Assembly: GCF_030866805.1 (NCBI RefSeq)
Contig: NZ_CP133019.1
Location: 248,001 to 312,000 of the forward strand
DNA: 64,000 bases
Direction of reading: 5' to 3'
Origin: Microbacterium terrisoli
GTDB lineage: Bacteria > Actinomycetota > Actinomycetes > Actinomycetales > Microbacteriaceae
A program made the position numbers and the translations under genes. Shown here in pieces: positions 1 through 14,753 of the stretch (positions are counted from its first letter, which is position 1; each line of letters starts with the position of its first letter). The notes beneath the pieces were generated by a model. It was not told where the DNA came from, made no database searches, and was given only the letters and a program-made list of their open reading frames with translations.

Positions 1-63
1 GGGATTCGAACCCGTGCTACCGCCGTGAAAGGGCGGCGTCCTAGGCCGCTAAACGATGGGGCC
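1..63 (-). tRNA. tRNA-Glu (TTC), 3' end cut by window edge
   Basis: On the minus strand the acceptor 5' strand begins at position 63, followed by T8, a D-arm, an anticodon arm whose loop reads CTTTCAC (anticodon TTC) and a complete T-arm with GGTTCGAAT. The 3' strand of the acceptor stem and any CCA lie before position 1. The layout matches bacterial tRNA-Glu. Confidence 0.93.
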
Positions 64-351
64 CGGTGAAGCCTCACCCTTGCGGGCGCTGCTCACGCTT
101 GCCGACGCTCAAGCATAAGAGATGGCTCGTCGATTCCCCAAATCGAAACAGCGGTGGATGCCGCGACCCGCCCGATGACCTCTCGCCAAGCGTGCGCGAG
201 AAGAGCATCATAGGTGGATATACCATCCCGGCGTCTGCGGCATCCGTTCGCGTGATCTGTTGCATCTGTGACTGATGTTGTTACTGTGGGACGTGTTGTG
301 TCTGTGAGAACACCCGACGAAACCGCCGCGAAGGCTGGGAGAGGAGGCCGG

Positions 352-1737
352 GTGAACGATGAAGTGACCACAGCGGCCGAGGAGTGCGACTGCGCTCCCA
401 CCGCCCGTGAGAAGCGCGCGCTCTGGCCGTCGCTCGTGTCCCGTCGTGGGGCGATCGCACTGGGCGTGCTCGGTGTCGCGGCCGCAGGCATCGCTGTGGC
501 ACCGCGCGTGCCGCCGGCATTCGCGGCCGACTATCCCTCGTGGCCGGACGTGCAGAAGGCCAAAGCGAATGAGGCGGCCAAGAACGCCCAGATCTCGCGC
601 ATCAGGACGCTCATCCAGAACCTCAAGAACGCCGCGATCCGTGCGCAGCAGGCGGCGGAGGCCGCCGGCGCCGAGTACTTCACCGCGCAGCAGGAGTTCC
701 TCGATGCCGCTCGGCGTGCCGATGAGCTGCAGAGCCAGGCCGACAAGCAGGCGGCGAAGGCGAAGGATGCCTCAGACAAGGCGGGTCGTGTCGCGGCCCA
801 GCTGTACCGCAACGGCGGCGACGACACCGCGCTGCAGCTGTTCATGTCGGGCTCGGCGGCGGGCGCCGACGACCTGCTGGCGCGCCTGGGCACGATGGAT
901 GCGCTGCTGGAGTCGAACAACGCGGTGTATCAGGACGCGGTCTCTGCCCGTGACTCCGCGCAGAACCTGAGCGACCTCGCCAAGAAGCAGCGCCAAGAGC
1001 GCGACCGGCTGCAGAAGATCGCCGAGCAGAAGATGATCGCCGCGCAGCAGGCGTCGGATGCTGCCGACCAGGCCGTTGCGAACGAGAACGCGCACATGGA
1101 TGACCTGCAGGCGCAGCTCGCTGCCCTGCAAGACACCACCAAGAAGACCATCCAGCAGTACAAGGTCGGCGTCGAGGTGCGGCGCAAGGCGGCGCTGGAA
1201 CGGGCGCGCAAGCTCGAACAGCAGCGCAAGGCGGCGGCTGCGGCGGCTGCGGCGGCCGCTCACAACAGCGGCGGCGGCGGTGGCGGTGGCGGTGGCGGCG
1301 GTGGCGGCGGCGGAAGCAGCTCCGGGTGGTATCGGCCCAGTCGCGGCCACCAGTCGTCGGGTTACGGCTGGCGCTACGCACAGTGCGGTCCCTCGTACTG
1401 CGCGACCAGCTTTCACGAGGGTGTGGACCTCGCCGACGTGTGCGGCGCCAACATCTACGCCGCGCACTCGGGCCGGGTCGTCTACGCCGGCCCCAACGGC
1501 GGCTACGGCAACTACGTTCGCATCGACCACGGCAACGGCATCGCCACCGGCTACGGGCATATCCGCAATGGCGGCATCTTCGTGCGCTATGGCCAGCGTG
1601 TGAGCGGCGGCGCCGTCATCGCCAGCGAAGGCAACACCGGCAACTCGTTCGGCTGCCACGTGCACTTCGAGGTGTATGTGAACGACGTGACGGTCAATCC
1701 GGTGCCGTTCATGTCGCGGCGCGGAATCTCGGTCTGA
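352..1737 (+). CDS. Secreted coiled-coil M23 family metallopeptidase
   Basis: Predicted peptidoglycan endopeptidase of the NlpD/EnvC type, 461 residues. The GTG at 352 is preferred over the upstream in-frame GTG at 268 because a purine-rich Shine-Dalgarno (337-347) sits just before it. An N-terminal twin-arginine-like SRRG stretch followed by a hydrophobic alanine-rich segment ending AFA-AD suggests export. A long Ala/Gln/Lys-rich coiled coil follows, then a poly-Ala run and a run of about 15 glycines, then the C-terminal M23 domain. Zinc-site motifs are visible as HEGVD and HVHFE. M23 coiled-coil proteins act on the cell wall, often in division or daughter-cell separation; the exact role here is inferred. 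It is monocistronic and shares a terminator with the convergent ppa. Confidence 0.88.
   Translation: MNDEVTTAAEECDCAPTAREKRALWPSLVSRRGAIALGVLGVAAAGIAVAPRVPPAFAADYPSWPDVQKAKANEAAKNAQISRIRTLIQNLKNAAIRAQQAAEAAGAEYFTAQQEFLDAARRADELQSQADKQAAKAKDASDKAGRVAAQLYRNGGDDTALQLFMSGSAAGADDLLARLGTMDALLESNNAVYQDAVSARDSAQNLSDLAKKQRQERDRLQKIAEQKMIAAQQASDAADQAVANENAHMDDLQAQLAALQDTTKKTIQQYKVGVEVRRKAALERARKLEQQRKAAAAAAAAAAHNSGGGGGGGGGGGGGGGSSSGWYRPSRGHQSSGYGWRYAQCGPSYCATSFHEGVDLADVCGANIYAAHSGRVVYAGPNGGYGNYVRIDHGNGIATGYGHIRNGGIFVRYGQRVSGGAVIASEGNTGNSFGCHVHFEVYVNDVTVNPVPFMSRRGISV
1265..1320 (+). repeat. GGC-type microsatellite encoding a poly-glycine linker
   Basis: A run of GGC/GGT codons encodes about 15 consecutive glycines between the poly-Ala end of the coiled coil and the serine-rich start of the M23 domain. 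Such simple repeats can change length by slippage and would alter linker length without frame loss only in steps of three bases. Confidence 0.85.
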
Positions 1738-1744
1738 TCGCACA

Positions 1745-1797
1745 CTGACAGAACAGAGGGGTGGATGCCGCGGCATCCCCCCCTCTGTTCTGTCAGT
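1745..1797. terminator. Bidirectional intrinsic terminator between M23 gene and ppa
   Basis: A perfect inverted repeat of more than 20 bases per arm, centred on the palindrome GGATGCCGCGGCATCC, lies between two convergent genes that end at 1737 and 1807. A stem this long and symmetrical would serve both strands. Confidence 0.88.
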
Positions 1798-1806
1798 CGT
1801 TGAGCG

Positions 1807-2292
1807 TCAGTGCGCTTCGTAGCGCGCGAAGGCTTCGCCGACCAGGCGCTCGGCCTCGGCGGCGTCGGCCCAGTCGTCGACCTTGACCCACTTGCCCTCT
1901 TCGAGGTCCTTGTAGTGCTCGAAGAAGTGGGCGATCTCGTCCTTGGTGTGTGCGGGGATGTCGGCGACGTCCTGGATGTGCGCCCACCGCGGATCCTTGG
2001 CGAGCACCGCGACGATCTTGTCGTCGCCGCCGGCCTCGTCGGTCATCTTCAGCACGCCGACCGGGCGCACGGTCACGTGCACGCCCGGGAACAGCGTCTC
2101 GTCCAGCAGCACCAGCACATCGAGCGGGTCGCCGTCCTCGCCGAGCGTCTTGTCGAAGAAGCCGTACTCGGCGGGGTAGCCGAACGCCGTGAACAGGATG
2201 CGGTCAAGGTGGACGTTGCCGCTCTCGTGGTCGACCTCGTACTTCACGCGGCTGCCGCGCGGGATCTCGATGACGGCGTCGTACGCGCCCAT
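1807..2292 (-). CDS. ppa: Inorganic pyrophosphatase
   Basis: Family I soluble pyrophosphatase, 161 residues, hydrolysing PPi to phosphate in the cytoplasm. The chosen ATG (2292-2290) gives the usual start MGAYDAVIEIPRGSR and is preceded by AGGAGC; the upstream extension has no family character. The core motif EYGFFDKTLGEDGDPLD and the downstream aspartates are the metal-binding signature. Size matches other actinobacterial enzymes. It converges on the M23 gene and is divergent from tilS. Confidence 0.96.
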   Translation of the reverse strand: MGAYDAVIEIPRGSRVKYEVDHESGNVHLDRILFTAFGYPAEYGFFDKTLGEDGDPLDVLVLLDETLFPGVHVTVRPVGVLKMTDEAGGDDKIVAVLAKDPRWAHIQDVADIPAHTKDEIAHFFEHYKDLEEGKWVKVDDWADAAEAERLVGEAFARYEAH

Positions 2293-2452
2293 GGGTGTGC
2301 TCCTTCGATGACGGGAATTCCGCAAATCAGCCTAGTCCGGGTCGCTGACCGGGCGAAGCGCGTCGAAACGACGAAGCCGCCCCGCGTTTGGTCTCGCCCG
2401 CGCTCGCCCGACAACCGGGCAGAACCCCGCGCATCCGGCGTACGGTGATGTC

Positions 2453-3457
2453 GTGGAGCATCGCCCCGGCCTGGATCCTGCCGTCGCGCAGACGCGCCTC
2501 GCGGTGCGCGCCGCGCTCGCCGATGTGCGTCCGGGCGCGGTCGTGGTCGCCCTGTCTGGCGGTGCCGACTCCCTGGCGCTGGCGGCGGCGACCGCGTTCG
2601 AGGCGCCCAAGCGCGGCATGACCCTGATCAGCGTGACCGTCGACCATGGGCTGCAGCCCGGCAGCGACGACGTGGCCGAAGCCGCGGCACTCCAGGCTGA
2701 AGACCTGGGATTCGATGCGCGCGTCGAACGTGTGCAGGTGGGGCTGGGCGCAGGGCCCGAGGCGGCCGCCCGCAGCGCACGATACGAGGCACTGTCTCGG
2801 TTGGCGGCCGAGGCCGATGCCGCCGCGATCCTGGTGGGCCACACCCTCGATGACCAGGCCGAGACGGTGCTGCTGGGGCTGGCCCGGGGATCGGGAGCTG
2901 CGAGTCTGCAGGGCATGGCGGCAGTCGCCGACCTGGGCGGCATCCCGCTGCTGCGCCCCCTGCTGGGCATTCCCCGACAGATCACCCGTGCGGCGTGCGA
3001 TGCGCAGGGCCTGCAGGTGTGGGACGATCCGCAGAACACCGATCCGACCTTCAGCCGCGTGCGCGTGCGCGAGAAGGTGCTGCCGGTGCTCGAAACCGAA
3101 CTCGGCCCCGGCATCGCCGAGGCGCTGGCGCGCACGGCAGACCAATTGAGAGAGGATGCCGCAGCCTTCGCCGAGATGATCGACGAGACGATCGAAGACA
3201 TCGTGGAGCATGCCGAGGCCGGCATCTCGGTCTCGGTCGCAGCCCTCGCCGCGAACCCTGCAGCGCTGCGGAACCGCATCATCCGGCACGTCGTGGCCAG
3301 CGAGTTCGGGCAGAGCCTGACCCGCGCGCAGACGCTCGAGGTCGGCCGGCTGGTCACGGACTGGTCGGGGCAAGGACCGATCGATCTGCCCGGCTGTCGC
3401 GCCCGCCGCGCCGGTGGCCGCATCGAGTTCTCCGCCTCCGGCGGGGGCCCCACGTAG
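2453..3457 (+). CDS. tilS: tRNA(Ile)-lysidine synthase
   Basis: N-type ATP pyrophosphatase that converts C34 of tRNA-Ile(CAU) to lysidine, allowing AUA decoding. The PP-loop SGGADS is at residues 35-40, followed by the DHGL motif and the HTLDDQAET motif typical of TilS. GTG start at 2453; 334 residues, as in actinobacteria, which have a short C-terminal part. It lies 9 bp upstream of hpt, the common actinobacterial and Bacillus order tilS-hpt-ftsH, so the two genes are probably co-transcribed. Confidence 0.95.
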   Translation: MEHRPGLDPAVAQTRLAVRAALADVRPGAVVVALSGGADSLALAAATAFEAPKRGMTLISVTVDHGLQPGSDDVAEAAALQAEDLGFDARVERVQVGLGAGPEAAARSARYEALSRLAAEADAAAILVGHTLDDQAETVLLGLARGSGAASLQGMAAVADLGGIPLLRPLLGIPRQITRAACDAQGLQVWDDPQNTDPTFSRVRVREKVLPVLETELGPGIAEALARTADQLREDAAAFAEMIDETIEDIVEHAEAGISVSVAALAANPAALRNRIIRHVVASEFGQSLTRAQTLEVGRLVTDWSGQGPIDLPGCRARRAGGRIEFSASGGGPT

Positions 3458-3466
3458 ACTCGACGC

Positions 3467-4018
3467 ATGCACGCGGCGGACATCTCCGATCAGATCACCA
3501 AAGTCCTCGTCACCGAAGAGCAGATCCAGCACAAGCTCGCTGAGATCGCCGCTCAGGTCGCCGCCGACTATGACGGCAAGGACCTGCTGCTGGTGGGCGT
3601 GCTCAAAGGCGCCGTGATGGTCATGGCCGATTTCTCGCGGGCGCTGCCGATCGTGGTGCCGATGGATTGGATGGCTGTGTCGTCCTACGGCAGCGGCACG
3701 AAGTCGAGCGGTGTCGTGCAGATCCGCAAAGACCTCGACACCGACATCCACGACAAGCACGTCCTGATCGTCGAGGACATCATCGACTCCGGCCTGACCT
3801 TGAGCTGGCTGCTGGAGAACTTCGCGTCGCGGGGCGCGGCATCCGTCGAAGTGTTCGCGCTGCTGCGCAAGCCCGAAGCCGCCAAGATCGTCGTGGACTG
3901 CAAGTACATCGGCTTCGACATTCCGAACGAGTTCGTCATCGGGTACGGCCTGGATTACGACGAGCGGTACCGCAACGTGCGAGACGTCGCGGTGCTCGCC
4001 CCGCACGTCTATTCCTAA
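3467..4018 (+). CDS. hpt: Hypoxanthine phosphoribosyltransferase
   Basis: Purine salvage enzyme that makes IMP or GMP from hypoxanthine or guanine and PRPP; 183 residues. The PRPP-binding signature VLIVEDIIDSG is at roughly residues 98-108, and the substrate-specificity segment with DFVI-like residues (NEFVIGYGLDYDE) is near the C terminus. Start ATG at 3467 directly follows tilS. The following 123-bp gap before ftsH may hold a separate promoter for ftsH, although I cannot fix a -10/-35 pair. Confidence 0.95.
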   Translation: MHAADISDQITKVLVTEEQIQHKLAEIAAQVAADYDGKDLLLVGVLKGAVMVMADFSRALPIVVPMDWMAVSSYGSGTKSSGVVQIRKDLDTDIHDKHVLIVEDIIDSGLTLSWLLENFASRGAASVEVFALLRKPEAAKIVVDCKYIGFDIPNEFVIGYGLDYDERYRNVRDVAVLAPHVYS

Positions 4019-4141
4019 GGGGATTCCCCTTACGCCGTCGGCGAATGCACAGACGTCGCATAGTGCGCCCGCGATACCCTGAACAGACAGTCCGCACGCG
4101 CGCGGACAGCGACGAAAGGGCTCCGGGGGCTGCCCCGCACC

Positions 4142-6142
<2,001 letters not shown>

Positions 6143-6152
6143 GCTCAGGCCT

Positions 6153-6746
6153 GTGGCCGTCGACCGTGAGCGTGTGAGCGCGCTGGTGCGGGACCTCCTC
6201 GTCGCGATCGGGGAGGACCCGGATCGGCCGGGCCTGCGGATGAGTCCGCAGCGGGTCGCCGACCTCTACGCCGACGAGTTCTTCGCCGGGCTGGGAGAGG
6301 ATGCCGCGGCCCCGCTGCGTCGCACGATCTCGGTGGTGCACGGTCCTGCGCCCGACACGACGCCGTCCGGTGCGGTGCTGCTGCGCGACATCCGCTTCCG
6401 CTCCGTGTGCGAGCACCATCTGCTGCCGTTCGCCGGCCGCGCGCACATCGCGTACCTGCCGGGCGAACAGGTCGTCGGGCTCGGCGCGCTGCCGAAGGTC
6501 GTCGACATCCTCGCCGCCCGCCCTCAGGTGCAGGAGCGCCTGGGTGAGCAGATCGCCGACACGATCGCGGGCGCGCTGGACTGTCGGGGCGTGCTGGTCG
6601 TGATGGATGCCGTGCACCAGTGTGTGACGATGCGCGGCGGCCGCCAGCCGGATGCCGCGACCGTGACGATCGCCGCGCGCGGCGCGCTGGCCGATCCCGC
6701 CGCTCGTGCCGAGTTGATCGCTTTGATCGGAAGGGAGGGCGCATGA
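6153..6746 (+). CDS. folE: GTP cyclohydrolase I
   Basis: First enzyme of tetrahydrofolate synthesis: GTP to 7,8-dihydroneopterin triphosphate. 197 residues from a GTG at 6153. The zinc ligands are visible in VCEHHLLPF (Cys and His near residues 86-89) and in the later HQCVTMRG segment. It opens a tightly packed folate operon: the stop overlaps the folP ATG by four bases (ATGA). Confidence 0.96.
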   Translation: MAVDRERVSALVRDLLVAIGEDPDRPGLRMSPQRVADLYADEFFAGLGEDAAAPLRRTISVVHGPAPDTTPSGAVLLRDIRFRSVCEHHLLPFAGRAHIAYLPGEQVVGLGALPKVVDILAARPQVQERLGEQIADTIAGALDCRGVLVVMDAVHQCVTMRGGRQPDAATVTIAARGALADPAARAELIALIGREGA

Positions 6747-7549
6747 CCCTCATCATGGGAGCGGTCAACGTCACTCCCGACTCATTCAGCGACGGCGGGC
6801 GCTACGTGCGCACCGCCGATGCGATCGCGCACGGGCTGCAGCTGCGCGCCGACGGCGCGCACATCCTCGACATCGGGGGCGAGTCCACCCGGCCCGGTGC
6901 CGAACGCGTCGACCCTGCCGTGGAGCGCGAGCGCGTGCTCCCGGTGATCCGCGAGCTCGCCGCCGCCGGCGCGGTCATCAGCGTCGACACCATGCACGCC
7001 ACGACGGCGGCCGCCGCGGTCGAAGCAGGAGCGGCGATCATCAACGATGTGGCCGGCGGCCTTGCCGACCCTGACATCCTGCGCGTGGCCGCCGACGCCG
7101 GCGTCGACGTCGTGATCAGCCACTGGCGGGGTCATTCCGACGACATGTACGCCCATGCGCAGTATGACGACGTCGCGCGGGATGTGGCATCCGAGCTCAC
7201 CGCGCGACTGGACGTCGCCGTCTCTGCGGGCATCGCACCCGAGCGCGTCATCCTCGACCCGGGCATCGGGTTCGCCAAGCACGGCGAGCAGAACTGGGAG
7301 GCGCTGCGCGGGCTGCCGGCGCTGGTGTCGATCGGCCCACGCGTGCTGGTGGGAACCAGCCGCAAGCGGTTCCTCGCCGACCTGCTCGAGAAAGACGGCG
7401 CAGGAGAGGCGACCGAGCAGCGCCGTGACCTGGCGACCGCGGTGGCCAGCGTTCTGGCCGCGCAGGTGGGGGCGTGGGGCGTGCGCGTGCACGATGTCGC
7501 CGCCACCCGCGACGCGCTGCGGGTCGCGCAGGCTTGGGGGACGGTGTGA
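6743..7549 (+). CDS. folP: Dihydropteroate synthase
   Basis: Condenses 6-hydroxymethyl-dihydropterin pyrophosphate with p-aminobenzoate; target of sulfonamides. The ATG at 6743 overlaps the folE stop and gives the family start MTLIMGAVNVTPDSFSDGG. Pterin-binding motifs ILDIGGESTRPGA and LDPGIGFAKHGEQN follow, with the SRKRF segment near the C terminus; 268 residues, the usual length. Its stop overlaps folB by GTGA. Confidence 0.96.
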   Translation: MTLIMGAVNVTPDSFSDGGRYVRTADAIAHGLQLRADGAHILDIGGESTRPGAERVDPAVERERVLPVIRELAAAGAVISVDTMHATTAAAAVEAGAAIINDVAGGLADPDILRVAADAGVDVVISHWRGHSDDMYAHAQYDDVARDVASELTARLDVAVSAGIAPERVILDPGIGFAKHGEQNWEALRGLPALVSIGPRVLVGTSRKRFLADLLEKDGAGEATEQRRDLATAVASVLAAQVGAWGVRVHDVAATRDALRVAQAWGTV

Positions 7550-7929
7550 GCGGCGATCTGGACGACCTCGACGAGATCGCGCTGCGTGGTCTTCGGGCCT
7601 ACGGCTACCACGGGGTCTACGAGCACGAGCGGCGCGACGGGCAGGAGTTCTCCGCCGATCTCACACTGCACCTCGACACCCGTCCGGCCGCGGCATCCGA
7701 CGACGTCACCCAGACCGTGCATTACGGCGAGGTGTCCGAAGCGGTCACCGCGATCATCGCCGGCGACCCCGTCGACCTCATCGAGACGCTGTGCCAGCGC
7801 ATCGCCGATGCCGTACTCGCATTCGACCGCGTCGTGGCCGTGACCGTCACCGTGCACAAGCCCGATGCCCCGATCACGGTGCCCTTCGACGACGTGACCG
7901 TCACGATCCGTCGCCGGAGGGAACGATGA
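7546..7929 (+). CDS. folB: Dihydroneopterin aldolase
   Basis: Converts dihydroneopterin to 6-hydroxymethyl-dihydropterin and glycolaldehyde. The GTG at 7546 that overlaps the folP stop is the natural start (127 residues); a longer in-frame ATG at 7474 would read far into folP. Family features seen are LRGLRAYGYHGVYEHERRDGQEF at the N terminus and the KPDAPI segment near the C terminus. It overlaps folK by ATGA, so translation is probably coupled. Confidence 0.94.
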   Translation: MSGDLDDLDEIALRGLRAYGYHGVYEHERRDGQEFSADLTLHLDTRPAAASDDVTQTVHYGEVSEAVTAIIAGDPVDLIETLCQRIADAVLAFDRVVAVTVTVHKPDAPITVPFDDVTVTIRRRRER

Positions 7930-8450
7930 GCCGTCGCCTCGCGCAGGGGTTCACGCCGGCGTCGGCCGCGGGTGCCCCGGCTGTCGTCGCGCTGGGCGCG
8001 AACCTCGGCGATCGACACGCGACGATGGATGCCGCGATCGCCGAACTGCGCGCGCTGCCGCTGACGACCGACGTGCGGGTGGCGGAGCCCATCACGTCGG
8101 TGGCGATCAAGCTCGACGGCCCGGATGTCGACGCCCCGCAGTATGTGAACACCGTCGCCGTGCTCACCACGCGCCTGGCCCCGTCGGTGCTGCTGGACGC
8201 TCTGCACGAGATCGAACAGCGGCACGGGCGCGTGCGGCTCGAGCGATGGGGCGACCGCACGCTCGACCTCGACATCGTCGCGTACGGCGACGTGCGCAGC
8301 GACGACCCCGACCTCACGCTGCCGCACCCGCGCGCGGCAGAGCGGCTCTTCGTGCTCGAGCCGTGGCTCGCCGTCGATTCCGATGCGGTTCTGCCCGGTG
8401 TCGGCCGTGTCAACGCCCTCGTGGCCGCACTGCAGGGGCCGGACTCATGA
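7926..8450 (+). CDS. folK: 6-hydroxymethyl-7,8-dihydropterin pyrophosphokinase
   Basis: Pyrophosphoryl transfer from ATP to the hydroxymethylpterin, supplying the FolP substrate. The ATG at 7926 overlaps the folB stop. The family motifs ALGANLGDR near the N terminus and the RWGDRTLDLDIVAYGD signature are present; 174 residues. The stop overlaps the ATG of the following DUF3180 gene, continuing the same operon. Confidence 0.95.
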   Translation: MSRRLAQGFTPASAAGAPAVVALGANLGDRHATMDAAIAELRALPLTTDVRVAEPITSVAIKLDGPDVDAPQYVNTVAVLTTRLAPSVLLDALHEIEQRHGRVRLERWGDRTLDLDIVAYGDVRSDDPDLTLPHPRAAERLFVLEPWLAVDSDAVLPGVGRVNALVAALQGPDS

Positions 8451-8962
8451 AGCGCACGCACCCGGCGTCGCTGATCGTCGCCGCCGTGCTGGGCGTGGGC
8501 GCCGGGTTCGTGCTGGACCAGGTGCTGACGGCAGCCGGCCGATCGTCGTTCACTCCGATGGTGTCGCTGCCGGTGCTGCTGGCTGCAGTCGGTGTGGTCG
8601 TTGTGCTGCTGGCGGTGCCGATCTACCGTGCCACCCATGGCAGTTCTTCGGCCCCGATCAACCCGTTCCATGCGGTGCGCATCGCGATGCTCGCCAAAGC
8701 GTCGAGCCTGGTCGGCGCCGTGTTCGGTGGGCTGGGGCTGGGGCTTCTGCTGTTCGTGCTGACCCGGCCCGCCGACCCCTCGGTAGGCTCGGTGAGTGCG
8801 TTGATCGCAACCGTGCTGTGCGCCGCGGTGCTCATTGCCGCAGGGCTGGTCGCCGAGCACCTGTGCACGATCCGGAAGGACGACGATGACGAACATCCCG
8901 ACGCCGGCGGAGGAGAGCACTCCGACCCCTCGGGTCCCGGAACGCGCCACGCCGCCCGCTGA
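8447..8962 (+). CDS. DUF3180 family membrane protein
   Basis: Integral membrane protein of unknown function, 171 residues from the ATG at 8447 (ATGA overlap with folK). Four hydrophobic segments are visible at roughly residues 7-25, 37-58, 81-105 and 114-135, followed by a charged, Asp/His-rich cytoplasmic tail. Actinobacteria conserve a DUF3180 gene directly after folK, which supports the call. Its 3' end overlaps the next gene by about 77 bp if that gene starts at 8886. Confidence 0.85.
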   Translation: MKRTHPASLIVAAVLGVGAGFVLDQVLTAAGRSSFTPMVSLPVLLAAVGVVVVLLAVPIYRATHGSSSAPINPFHAVRIAMLAKASSLVGAVFGGLGLGLLLFVLTRPADPSVGSVSALIATVLCAAVLIAAGLVAEHLCTIRKDDDDEHPDAGGGEHSDPSGPGTRHAAR

Positions 8963-9541
8963 GCCGCTACCGGCCGATGCCGGCCTTCCGACACCACACG
9001 ATCGCCCCGCCGACCCCGTGCTCAGCGTGGCCACGTTCGAGCGCGTGCTCGAACCGCGCAGCGAGAACCGGCTGCCGCTCGGTGACGGCACGTGGTATCA
9101 GCTGGCCCGCTCCTACGTCTGGGTGCGCCTGATCTCGGTGACGGCGATGCTCGTGCTGGTCCTGGTCGCTGCAGCCGTGCTGACCGCGTTCGTCGGCGAG
9201 CCGTGGCCGTGGGTTCCGGGCGGCATCGCGGCCGTGGTGTTCGCCCTGACAGCGATCATCACGCCGCGTCAGGCACGCTCGTTCGGCTACCAGCTGCGCG
9301 CCGACGACATGGTGTTCCGCCGCGGCATCCTCTGGCAGCGCATGGTCGCAGTGCCCTACGGGCGCATGCAGCTCGTGGACATCACGCACGGGCCGCTGGA
9401 CCGGGCGTTCGGCATAGCGCATCTCAAACTCGTGACGGCCGCGGCATCCACCGGCGTGGAGATACCGGGACTCACCCAGGCCGCCGCCGAGACGCTGCGC
9501 GACACCCTGATCGAGGTCGCCGAGACGCGCAGGACGGGCCT

Positions 9542-9545
<4 letters not shown>
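8886..9545 (+). CDS. PH domain (bPH2, YdbS-like) membrane protein
   Basis: 219 residues from an ATG at 8886 preceded by GGAAGGACG. A disordered Pro/Thr-rich N terminus is followed by two adjacent transmembrane segments (about residues 80-125) and a bacterial pleckstrin-homology-like domain with RRGILWQRMVAVPYGRMQLVDITHGPLDRAFGIAHLKL, a signature of the YdbS/YdbT family. A later start near 9019 would avoid the overlap with DUF3180 and cannot be excluded. It pairs with the next gene, as ydbS does with ydbT in Bacillus; function is unknown, though Bacillus homologues have been linked to bacteriocin resistance. Confidence 0.84.
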
Positions 9546-11193
<1,648 letters not shown>

Positions 11194-11197
<4 letters not shown>

Positions 11198-11904
11198 GTC
11201 GTGAGGGTCGTCTGGGCGTCGGCATCATCGGCGCCGGCCGCGTGGGGCCCGTGGTCGGTGCAGCGCTCGCCGGCGCCGGTCACGCCGTGGTCGGCATCAC
11301 GTCGGGTTCCGATGACGATCGTGTCGAGTCGGTGCTTCCCGGCGTGCCGTTCTTGGACGCGCCCGAGATCGTGCGGCGCGCGGAGCTGGTCGTCCTCGCG
11401 GTGCCGCACGCCGAGCTGGCGGGTGTGGTCGCCGGCCTCGCCGACATCGGCGCGTGGCAGATAGGCCAGCTCGTGGTGCACACCGATCCCGGCTTCGGTC
11501 TGGACGTGCTGCTGCCTGCGGCCACGCGCGGTGCGATCCCGCTGGCGATCCATCCGGCGATCTCGTTCACGGGCACCTCGATGGACCTGCGCCAGCTCGC
11601 CGATGCGTTCGCGGCGGTGACCGCACCGGCCGCGGTGCTGCCGATCGCCCAGGCGCTGGCCGTGGAATTGGGCTGCGAGCCGGTCGTGGTGCAGGATGCC
11701 GACCGCCCGGCATACGCCGAGGCCATCGCGACGGCGACCGAGTTCTCGCGCTCGATCGTGCGGCAGGCCTCGGACCTGCTGGCTGCGGCAGGTATTGAGA
11801 ACCCGCGGGCGTTCCTGTCCACGATCGTGCATTCCAGTGTCGACGAGGCGCTGGCCGATCCGGGCGCTCCCGGGGATGTTCCGGGTCTGCCGCCGGCGGT
11901 CTGA
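11194..11904 (+). CDS. Rossmann-like / DUF2520 domain oxidoreductase-like protein
   Basis: 236 residues from an ATG at 11194 overlapping the previous stop. The N-terminal Rossmann motif GVGIIGAGRVGPVVG binds a dinucleotide; the C-terminal DUF2520 all-helical domain follows, with the conserved IHPAISFTGT segment. The family resembles 6-phosphogluconate dehydrogenase-like reductases, but no substrate is known. In many actinobacteria it sits directly before panC; here lysS comes next and panC is absent from the window. Confidence 0.82.
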
Positions 11905-12000
11905 CGCTGCGCACGCTTCGGCGGGCCAGTGACTCAGTGCCCGCGGGCGTCCTGGCCACCGCCGATAGACTGGGACGCGACTTTTCGAGGAGCCCGCCGC

Positions 12001-13551
<1,551 letters not shown>

Positions 13552-14753
13552 CTTCCCGTTCCCACGCGGGCCGATGCTGGGCTGCCAGGAACGATCGCAC
13601 GAGTTCGGCCAGGCCGTGCTCGGGTTCGATCGCGCACGCCCCCGTAGCCTGGTCGGCGGCAGCGTCGAGATCGCCGACGGCCCACGACAGCCACGCGCAC
13701 GCGGCGAGGGAACCCGCCCGCCGCTCTACCGGTGCCCGCGAGGCGACCTCGTGCACGAGTTCACGAGCGGCCGAAAGCCTGTGCACATCGGCCTGGACGC
13801 CGTCGCCCCACAGACGTTCGCCCAGGTCGGGCGGATACTCGTCCCCCGCCTCCCATCGGGCCTGTGCCTCGACGGCCGCATCGCCGTCGGCGACGGCGCC
13901 GCACCACTGCAGCAGTGCGACGTCGCGCGACCCGGGGCGATCGAGCGCCCACACCAGGAGGGCGACGGTGAACGGATCCAGCAGCTCGGGGTCCAGGCCG
14001 AGGGCTTCTTCGAACAGTGCCGGCAGGTCATCCAGCCGGCACGTCGCGCACAGTGCGCGCGGATCGATGCGTCCGTCCGGTGGCGCATCGCCGTCGCAGA
14101 CCGCGCACACGGCGGTGTCGATCGCCGACAGCGCCACGGCGGTCTGCTCCCGCACCTCGTCCAACGCTCCGCCCACACAGGCCGCGGCATCCGGCGCCAC
14201 GCCCGGCGAGTCGAGCGGCACGCCGCCGGGTGGGCACTCCGGGTCGAGATACGAGCCCCAGGCACGCGCACCCACGCACAGCGCCTCCCGCAGGTACAGC
14301 CCGCAGACCTCACATCGACGGGCGAGCGCCTGCACGAGATCGTCATGTGGCAGACCGTCCACGATCGGATCGTCGGTGTAGATGACGACAGCGAGCTGGT
14401 CGGCGTCGGGCAGCCGGCACACCAGCCCGATCGCCGCCGCCGCGGCCAGCTCCAGATCCGCGGCCGCGGGCAGGTCGAGGCGCAGAGCACCCATCGTGCG
14501 GCTCCGTGCGAACGGCACGAGCACCAGCCCGACCCGGGGCGGATGGCCCAGCAGTCGCGGGATGTCTGACAGAAGCTGCAGGGACTGCGCCGAGCGAATG
14601 ACCGTGGACATGCCTCGAGCCTGGCCGCACATGCGGACCACGCGCGGGCCCGGGGCACGGTCTGTGGATGACTCGTCCCCGCCGCGCGCCGGCCCGGACT
14701 GGGGAGGAGACGGTGGGCCCCGGCGCGCTGCGCCCCCCGGTACCATAGAAGGT

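Noticed and set aside
66..275. Open frame of 69 codons after tRNA-Glu
   Set aside because: No ribosome-binding site or domain, high Arg/Cys composition; it looks like a leader region of the M23 gene.
170..351. Possible riboswitch before the M23 gene
   Set aside because: M23/NlpC genes often follow c-di-AMP riboswitches, but none of the ydaO consensus elements was recognisable.
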